Shown here: positions 56,317 to 64,000 of the stretch, in pieces
Numbering within the stretch: position 1 is the stretch's first letter
Layout: each line of letters opens with the position of its first letter
DNA from: Isoetes taiwanensis
Taxonomy: Eukaryota; Streptophyta; Lycopodiopsida; Isoetales; Isoetaceae
NCBI GenBank assembly: GCA_021234155.1
Contig: JAJEKV010000005.1
Span: 26,444,620-26,508,619, forward strand
DNA: 64,000 nucleotides
Direction: 5' to 3'
The notes under the pieces: generated by a model
The model's database searches: none
The model's input: only the letters and a program-made list of their open reading frames with translations
What the model was told of the DNA's origin: nothing
Made by a program: the position numbers and the translations under genes

Positions 56317-57095
56317 TTGTTAGCACAAGGATCTAGAAGCCTTGGAATTTGCTTAATAACTGCCTCAAAATCTAAAAATGCATGGTAATTTTTTGCAAGT
56401 TTCATTTGGAATGAGCCATAAAACAATATCCAATAGTGCAATCCTGTATTAATCAGCTGGTAGGATGTGAAAGCCTACCAAACCCGGCCGAAAAAATGTT
56501 CTTTTAGGATAGATAACTTAACCAAACATATCAATATTATATACTATTAAAAAGATCTCGGAGAGAGCTTTTCAACGCAATAAAAATCATCTCAAACAGA
56601 GCTTTGAATCAACAGTTATGATAAGAAATGTGTTGCCGGTGGGGAAACTGCACTACATGCGCCCTTCAAGCCCCTCATGTGCCCATTATGCACCACACAC
56701 ACTGTTTGTTAGCACAAGGATCTAGAAGCCTTGGAATTTGCTTAATAACTGCCTCAAAATCTAAAAATGCATGGTAATTTTTTGCAAGCTTCATTCGGAA
56801 TGAGCCATAAAACAATATCCAATAGCGCAATCATGTATTAATCAGCTAGTAGGATGTGAAAGCCTACTAAACCCGGCCGAAAAATTGTTGTTTTAGCATA
56901 GATAACTTAACCAAACATATCCATATCATACACTATCAAAAAGGACTCGGAGAGAGCTTTCCAACGCAATAAAAATCATCTCAAACAGAGCTCTGGATCA
57001 AAAGTTATGATAAGAAATGTGTTGCCGGCGGGGAAACTGCACCACATGCGCCCTTCAAGCCCTTCATGTGCCCATTATGCACCACACACACAAAA
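56317..57095. repeat. 389-base direct repeat pair
   Basis: 56317-56700 and 56706-57095 match with offset 389 from TTGTTAGCACAAGGATC to CATTATGCACCACACACAC, with scattered substitutions (for example AAAAAGATCTC versus AAAAAGGACTC). No coding capacity is visible. Confidence 0.85.
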
Positions 57096-57190
57096 AAAGG
57101 GCTTTTGTTGTGAGCCATTGGTTGTTGACCATTATGCACCACACGCACAAAAAAAGGGCTTTTGTTGTGAGCCATTGGTTGTTGACCATT
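57066..57190. repeat. 60-base tandem pair
   Basis: The unit begins CATTATGCACCACAC, continues with an A run and ends CCATTGGTTGTTGAC. It occurs twice with one difference, attached to the end of the 389-base repeat. Confidence 0.9.
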
Positions 57191-58011
57191 GGAAAAAAAA
57201 AAAAAGGGCTAAAATCAATGGCTCAGAAATGGTGCACTCTAGATGTACGCATTAGTACATCCATTTAAATACATCACGAAATCATAGGAAAATCTTAGTG
57301 AAAAGCGTACAAAAACACAAAGAAAACCCCCTGTTATTATGCTACATATTTTGAAGTGTTCTTCTAAGTACAATTGAATAGATGATTAGATTACCATAGA
57401 AACATCATTGTGTTATTTTGTTTCCATGGGTGTCTCCTTTTTGTTCTAGAGTGTGGCATGATATAAAAATACTATCTATCTATCTTTCTTCCGGCCATCA
57501 GTAACACCGATAACATCCCATTTCCCTGTTAAAAATGAAATTTTGGGACCAGAATATATTCTTTGTGCGTTGCATAATATTTCCATGTTTGGCAGTGGGG
57601 CGGTGGCAGCCGTTATGCAGGATATAGTGGAGGGTGTATCGTGGATTTGTGCTAAGGTCTTCTAATTCATTTTCATTACAAGTTTTAGCAGCTTTCTGCA
57701 TAAAGCAGATAGGGAGGATCGGACGACAGCGTCTCTACAGGGGCCACGAGCAATTTTCTTTTTTTGAATAAGCATTCTTACATTAATTGCCTGTGTTAAC
57801 ATAAGCGCGGTAATATCGGACACCAATGTAATCATACTTATGTGCGACAATGCCATGCATTTCCTTTTTACTGCGGCTAAAAGGAAATATGTCTATTCGT
57901 ACCAATATTAATATGCGCTGTTGTCGAAATTGCACATATGGACGTTAAAGGCCGAGTAAAAACACACATCAGGACATTAGCCCGGCAACGCCGGGCACAT
58001 GTTTACTAGTA

Positions 58012-59040
58012 TTCTAGAATGGGACTCGCATGAAACCAACAAACCGCCCGACTTAGACTTGCTTCTCATTCATCTCAGCAGATTTTCTACAATGGTGGAT
58101 AGTGGGTAGCCGCACACATGCGAACTACCCATAAAAAATAAAGGGAAAATCCAATTATATCATTTGGACCCCAACAAAATACAATGCTAATAGAGACTGG
58201 GCTAGTGTACCTGCCGAAAGCTTATCACCGGGATTAAAAAACCCCGCCCTTTCGGGTTTTCGAGGAAAAACCCTAGTGATAAGCCTTCGGCAAGGGGCTT
58301 GGACAAACGTAAGGCATAAAATCGCTCCCAAAACCCACGAATGGAAAAGTCGAAACAGATGCCGCTCGCTAACCTGTACCTGCACATCACCAACAAAACA
58401 ACAAGACAAACCAAACCTCCCAGAGTGGAGGGGCTGATTACGCCGCCACACACGATAAAAATACAATAACAAAGAAGGGGGGGGGTGGGTTCAAAGAGAA
58501 TAAGGTAATGGCTTTGAGAGAGAAGAGGAAGCGCCGATGAGAAGTCGGGCGTAAACGCCGCCTAAAATAGCGAAACTCCCAACCCGAAACGGGCATGCGC
58601 CGCCCCGCATGCATGCAAAACATGCATGCTCGCCCCATTCTAGAATGGCGATCCGATGTCTCGGATCGATGGGATTCTAGAATGGGACTCGCATTGAAAC
58701 CAACAAACCGCCCGAATACCAAAGGACTTCCTTAACAAACTAGGATCGAGGACCTAAGGTCACAGGATGAAGGCTAAAGGCCGAGAACGGACAAAGATGA
58801 AAGAAACGCCAAATTAGCCAAACCAGGCAGAAGAAGCCCCTCCCCGCCGGAAACAATTCAAAGAGAATAAGGTAATCACGAGAGAGAGAAGAGGAAGCGC
58901 CGATGAGAAGTCGAAGCAGAAACGCGCCTAAAATAGCGAACTCCCAACCAGAACGGGCATGCGCCGCCCGCATGCATGCAAAACATGCATGCTCGTCCCA
59001 TTCTAGAATGGCGATCCGATGTCTCGGATCGATGGGATTA
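58012..59040. repeat. Interleaved direct repeats containing several palindromes
   Basis: A module of about 185 bases occurs at 58491-58676 and 58855-59038 (GAAGCGCCGATGAGAAGTCG near the middle). Each copy ends in three inverted structures: GCATGCATG/CATGCATGC around AAAA, the palindrome CCATTCTAGAATGG, and GATCCGA/TCGGATC around TGTC. A second shared word, GGGACTCGCAT followed by GAAACCAACAAACCGCCC, starts at 58020 and 58684. No gene is supportable; the open frames here are by-products of GC-rich text. Confidence 0.75.
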
Positions 59041-61640
59041 TTTGAGTTACAATCTCTTTATTGTAATGACTGATCGGTCGAAATTACTGGGATATTATGC
59101 CAGTTTTACATGACATAAAATTTCTCCCCTATTTGCGGAGCGGTGCCGCAGATTCCTCTGGTTCAATTCCTTTGTTTCCCACACATCGCACCTAGAAGCA
59201 TTCCATCGCTGCAACCTTCAGGAAAAAGAAATGGTTTCTTGATTTGGTTTCGCACAGGGCATATTACGAAGATAAGGCTATGGAGCTTGTAATACCGCAG
59301 TTCTGAACATGGGCAAAAGCAAAAGGCCCAAGCATTGTTATCTTTCTTCCCCATCATAGCCAAATCCAACAACTTTATCTAAAGCTTTGCATCTACGGAC
59401 ACAAAGCAAGGATTTTTTGTTGAGAGCTTTAATAAAGATCTATTTGCCTAGCATTTAGCATTTTGTTAATTTATTTTGGCTTATTGATCTGCCACAAAGG
59501 AGAGCAAAGACGAACCTAGAGAGAAAATTCTTTGCCTAGAAATAGCATTTCGGCACAGGAAGTAATGCCATAGCCATTCCAAAAAGATCTTTCCTCTACT
59601 GCCGTCCTACGCCATAGCTATTCAGCGAACATAATTTTGCCAACTGGTCATTACGTCTTGTAATTTCCACCTGTCGGCCATTACGCCTATAAAGGGTCCA
59701 GCGGCACCGCCGGGGGCACCGCCAGACTCAGCGGAGCACTCGCAGCTCTGTCGCTCATGCTTTGCCTCGTCTGGCGGAGCTGCTATATAGAGCCCTTTAC
59801 ATGGCGTGATGAACCTTCAGGTGGATATTACCTAGCACATAATTTCAATGGGTTCAAAACAAATTCTGATCACTTCAGTTTTTCAGATGCAGTGATGGTG
59901 CATCTGAAAAAAGTCCCAGATGCGGTGCCATGTCAATCGAAATCAGTTGGAGTGAAAGTAATGGGAACGGTGAAACGTGCCGGTGGAATTCCATTACTTA
60001 TTTGGCTCAAGGAATTCCATAGCCATCGTTCAAAAGCTGGATTTTTGCCATATAAAGTCGGAGCCTGCATTTCTGAAGTCACCCCACTTCCTTGCGCCAT
60101 AGCCGCTTCCTTGCCAAGAGCTTCGCCACACGGCAGCATCTCATTCGTAATATGAACCTTATGTTAATTACATAGGGTAATCTAAGCTGCTCGTACGCCG
60201 CCTTGGCTGGCGGAGCCGCCTCACCACTTCATATGGCGCAAAAAACTTGGGGCGTAGATTACCTAGTACATAAGTTGTTCTATATGGTATACGAGTTATT
60301 CCTCAGCATGTACCATGCTCGAGGCATATCTTGGTACCATTTATAAGCTAAAATTAGTCCATGCCTAGATTGGAATAGTTAGGGATCAAACTTGGTGATC
60401 TATTTGTTGCTAAATACTAGAATCACATCAAAATGGTATGCGAATTGCAAGAAATATCATAGCTTGCATTTGAATTTACATACCACCTTCCTAATAAGGT
60501 ATTTCCTTCCTATAAAGGTTAAAAATGTTATATAATCAAATGGTCCATAATGGGCTATTTTTGTTGTAGCTATGTATTATTTGTTTTCATATGGCAATGG
60601 CAAAGATCTCGAATAGTTGTAGGTAATTTCTTAAGTTTATTGTCTAGGACTTTGCTTTATAATTACAACAAGAATTTTGTTAGGTCCTTTATATATGAAA
60701 TAATACATTCTTCGTGAATAAGGCTAGCATTGATGCCTTTGTTGATAGAAATTTCAACACTCCTTGTGAATAAAACTATCATAACGTCTTTGTTGATGGA
60801 AATTTCAACTTGTGCACAAAGATAGCATGACATATTGTTGATAAAAATTACAGCATTTCTTGCTAATAAAGCTAGCATGCCATCATCGTTGATAGAAATT
60901 TCCATGAGAACAGGGCGAAGCCCAAACTTCAGCGTATGTGCCTAGAGAGTCATGTTTGTCTGCCTAGCTTATTTTTTGCCCTTTTTTTTGCTCTGTTTGT
61001 GTATGTTCTCGCAGGTACGCTCCTTTCATTATGCGTTCAGTATTTCCAAAAGAGAGAATTGGAACTTCATTCTATCTCCAGTTATAATCTTAGAAATCGG
61101 TTTTCCAATGTGTCCTGTTCATGTTTTGATTCCACAAAGAGGTAAGATCTCTGAACAAAACTCACAAGCAGGATATATTTACACCCTTAGTGCACAGACC
61201 AACGCCATAGCAACGGCCATACCAAGGGTTTGTGTTTGGATTCAAGGAAAACATTGCATAAAAAGAGAAGGAATCGAGCTAGACTCAATTGGAAGTAAGA
61301 GTAGACTTACTTGGAAGCAATCGAAGGGGAATAGCCGATTTGAGCAACCGATTTCAAAATTATACAATGGGCAACACTTCTTATATGGCAAATGCCAGAT
61401 CAAGCTGTCCACTGCCAGACTGGATCATTTAATTTACCTTCAAGCTATCGCGACAGATCCAGAGTAGAGGATTGCTTCCAAAGCAAGAAATCCGGAGCCC
61501 GTCAAATTTTCTTTCTTATTTTCATTTATTCTTTTTCAAAAATACGTGTCTCTCCTAGGTTTTTTGTTGGGAAAAAAATATTACCCTCTTACAGAAATGG
61601 GGACTGCATTATATATGTTAAGATTATGATATGATATAGA
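59041..61640. other. Non-coding stretch with a degenerate tandem repeat
   Basis: No gene is supportable. GC-rich text at 59690-59780 and 60190-60250 (GGCGGAGCYGC words) flanks a 132-codon open frame (59757-60155) without a known motif. Degenerate repeats of GTTGATAGAAATTTC occur at about 60742, 60793, 60836 and 60890. An open frame at 60952-61467 has a hydrophobic start but no family I recognise. Confidence 0.45.
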
Positions 61641-62130
61641 AATTTCAAATTAATATAAAAAGCATGATATGAACCACTATTGGTTTTACAAAACCAATAT
61701 ATGCATAAAACACATCTTCTAAACTATTGAATGATTGTAGAATTTATGTAATTAAGCATAATATAAACTAGCAATGATATTGCTAAACCAATGTACACTT
61801 AAAAATAATCTTACAAACTGATGATGATTTTTTGAAACTAGTATGAAATTTAGAATTAATACAAAAAATATGATATGAATCACTATTGGTTTTGCAAAAT
61901 CAATATGTGCATAAAACACATCTTACAAACTATTGATGGTTTATAAAAACTATTGTATGATTGTCGAATTCATGTAATTAAACATGATATGAACTAGCAA
62001 TGTTTTTGCTAAATCAATGTACACTTAAAAACAATCTTACAAATTAATGATGATTTCTAGAAGCTAGTGTGAAATTTCAAATCAGTACAAAAAATATGAT
62101 ATGAACGACTATTGGTTTTGCATAATCATG
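61641..62130. repeat. Satellite-like tandem repeat, about 206-226 bases, 2.3 copies
   Basis: The words ATATGAAYSACTATTGGTTTT, ATAAAACACATCTT, TGTAATTAARCATRATATRAAC and AATGTACACTTAAAAA return in the same order at offsets of 206 and 226. A third partial copy ends near 62130. Confidence 0.85.
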
Positions 62131-62479
62131 AAGGACACGTGGTTTTTTTTTAGATTATGGATTGTTGTATAAAAAAACCATATACATACTGGTTTTTATG
62201 CTAATTTTTTATACAAGTTCATTTTTGGGGGCCTTGTGATCTATATATGGCATCGGGGATCCTTACTTGGTATGCTCAAAAAAGGTTTGACGTGTGAAGT
62301 TTGGATGTGTTGGAGATTGATTGTTTGTCGCCTCATGTGCATCCATATTGTTGTCTGCGCTACAATGATAAATGATCAGGCTCTTATTAATGCAGAGATG
62401 TATTAAACATTTCAAACGAAGACTACACTAGATGTCCCAAAAACCCTGTTGCTTTCCTACTTGCCAGATACCTCGCAGA

Positions 62480-64000
62480 GCATCAGCAACAGATGTTTGG
62501 TCTCCTAGATTGGCACCCAAAGACATTCTGGAGAAGGGTCTTGAGCAAGACTGCACAGCCCGTAGGGAACATGACCTCGGAGCAATGGGTACAGTACTTG
62601 CAACAGCTTTACGACCTTGCTTGGGGGCCAGACACCAGTCCCCCCACAGATAAGCATGGCTCTGGTCATCACAGAGGGGGATATCATCATGGGCCTACAA
62701 CGTCTAGCTAATGGGAAGGCAGCAGATTTAGATGGCATGCAGGCGGAACTTCTGAAATGGGCTGGGCCTCCATTGGTGCCTGTCCTCACGGCATTATTCA
62801 ATAAAGCATTGCAAGCTTCCCTCCGCAGTGGTCCACTAGTAGAGTTGTGCCCATATACAAGGCAGGGGACCCTCAATGCCCAACCAACTATCGTACTATT
62901 ATGGTCAGCTCTCTCTTTGCAAAACTGTTGGCTGGCATCCTTGAGCAACGACTGACAATATGGGCAGAGGAGGCAGATGTGCGAGTCTCACACAGGCAGC
63001 CTTTCGGCCCAGGCATTCCACCATTGATCATATCTTCACTCTGCGCACATTGATTGAGGATAGCAGGAATCACCGGCAAAACCTGTACTGTTGTTTCGTG
63101 GATTTCGCAAAAGCTTTTGACACAGTGCCCCGGGACAGGTTATGGGACGACTGCGCCAGTTGGGGACCCCACTTGACTTGCAGAATGCAGTGTATAGGCT
63201 ATACGAGGGTAGTAGGTCGTAGTATTGGACAGCCGGTAATCAGTAGTATTGGAGTGCGTCAGGGTTGCCCCCTCTCCCCCACACTCTTTGGACTATACAT
63301 TGACCAGCTGGAAGATTGGCTCTCTGAGCATGGAGGTGCAGGCGCCCATCTCATGCATCACACAATCTGACAACTTATATATGCTGACGATGTCAACCTC
63401 TTGGCCTATACCCCAGAGGACATGCAACGTCATCTGGATGCTCTTCACACTTTTTGCCGTTTCACTGGCATGCGAGTTAACTTGGCCAAAACTAGGGTGC
63501 TACTAGTTTCATCATCCCGTCAGCCAAGGCTTCTCTCATTCACTTACCAAGGACAAGATGTAGAGGTGGCTCCGACCTACAAGTACTTGAGGATCGAGTT
63601 CTCTGCCACCACCCACTGGGATGCTGCCATCAGGTTGCGGGTCACCGCTGGTTGGAAAGCACTGTATGCCATGCAGAACAACAGCCACAAGGCAGAGTTG
63701 TATGCCTGGGGCCACCAATCGCACTTGTTTCGGGCCTTGGTCGAGCTGGTCCTCTTGTATGGGGCAGAAGTGTGGGGTCCGGTGATAGCCCTCAACACCT
63801 GGAATGACCTCGAGCAGGTGCAGAAAGCCTTCTTGGCACGAGCCCTTGGGGTAAAGTCCACAGTTCCATACCAGATCCTACTTCAGGAGGCAGGTTTTCT
63901 ACCCCTTCAATGGGCTGCATTGGAACGCCATATCATTTACTTCCATAAGGTGGTCACTATGGGTGATACACGTTTGCCCAACCTTGCTTTGACCATGGCG
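62480..64000 (+). pseudogene. LINE 3, ORF2 reverse transcriptase (5'-truncated, runs off the window end)
   Basis: The text starts near 62480 with FGLLDWHPKTFWRRVLSK, then the RT start NGKAADLDGMQAELLKWAG, VPIYKAGDPQCPTNYRTIMV, FRPRHSTIDHIFTLRTLIE, YCCFVDFAKAFDTVPRDRLW and GVRQGCPLSPTLFGLYIDQL. After a TGA at about 63368 the catalytic box LIYADDVNLLAYTPEDM appears, followed by GMRVNLAKTRVLL, VLLYGAEVWGP and QKAFLARALGVKS. The frame changes near 62860, 63050 and 63370, so it is not functional as read. No endonuclease is present upstream, consistent with 5' truncation. The CCFVDF.KAFDTVPR box and the following order match LINE 2, so both belong to one clade. The C-terminal end lies beyond the window. 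Confidence 0.85.

Noticed and set aside
59757-60155. 132-codon plus-strand frame as a gene
   Set aside because: No motif, no splice context and no homologous block elsewhere in the window; it lies between GC-rich repeat words.

Overview
The window looks like nuclear DNA of a land plant, most likely a large, repeat-rich genome such as that of a fern or another seed-free plant. The evidence is short GT-AG introns, a hydroxyproline-rich cell-wall-type gene, decayed Ty1/Copia and Ty3/Gypsy elements, three LINEs and several non-autonomous DNA transposons, with very few host genes. The species cannot be fixed from sequence alone.

The most unusual content is a pair of mobile-element-like units that share one layout but differ in sequence. 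Unit 1 (about 1-7761, with a likely remnant at 21133) and unit 2 (about 26738-33426) each have a decayed DUF7869-type DDE transposase-like gene on the minus strand. Each then has a region packed with copies of one unit-specific palindrome, and a divergent plus-strand gene. In unit 2 that gene encodes a ParB-like domain followed by a beta-type N6/N4 DNA methyltransferase (motifs DIPY and FSGTGTT). In unit 1 the ParB-like gene is open over three exons and about 724 codons. It starts with a nine-residue match to the histone H3 tail (MARTKQTAR), and a LINE cuts it just after the position matching methylase motif IV. Unit 1's palindrome has arms AAATTGGGCG and CGCCCAATTT around a GG/CC core. Unit 2's is CGGTATAAATTTATACCG. 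Each palindrome also fills the introns of its own ParB/methylase gene. The simplest reading is a transposon family with a self-recognition module: a DNA-binding ParB-like protein plus methylase acting on family-specific sites.

Layout: 1-2522 transposase remnant (-); 2676-5095 palindromes; 5179-7761 ParB-like gene (+); 7807-21090 a LINE split by a Ty3/Gypsy element (8365-18030) that carries an extra 3' ORF; 21133 lone unit-1 palindrome; 21320-21820 unknown ORF (-); 22025-24578 Copia pol fragment (-); 26738-29221 second transposase remnant (-); 29235-33426 palindromes with the ParB-methylase gene (+); 33884-34543 Cys-rich ORF (+); 34544-41396 LINE 2 carrying a hAT-like MITE; 42411-43125 foldback repeats; 43852-44732 proline-rich membrane/cell-wall protein; 44733-62400 AT-rich DNA with a TTAA-flanked element (48335-50959), a long-inverted-repeat element (53834-55905), tandem duplications and one set of exon-like blocks (52566-53503); 62480-64000 LINE 3, running off the end.

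All function calls come from reading motifs by eye. No database search was possible, and element termini for the two palindrome units were not found.
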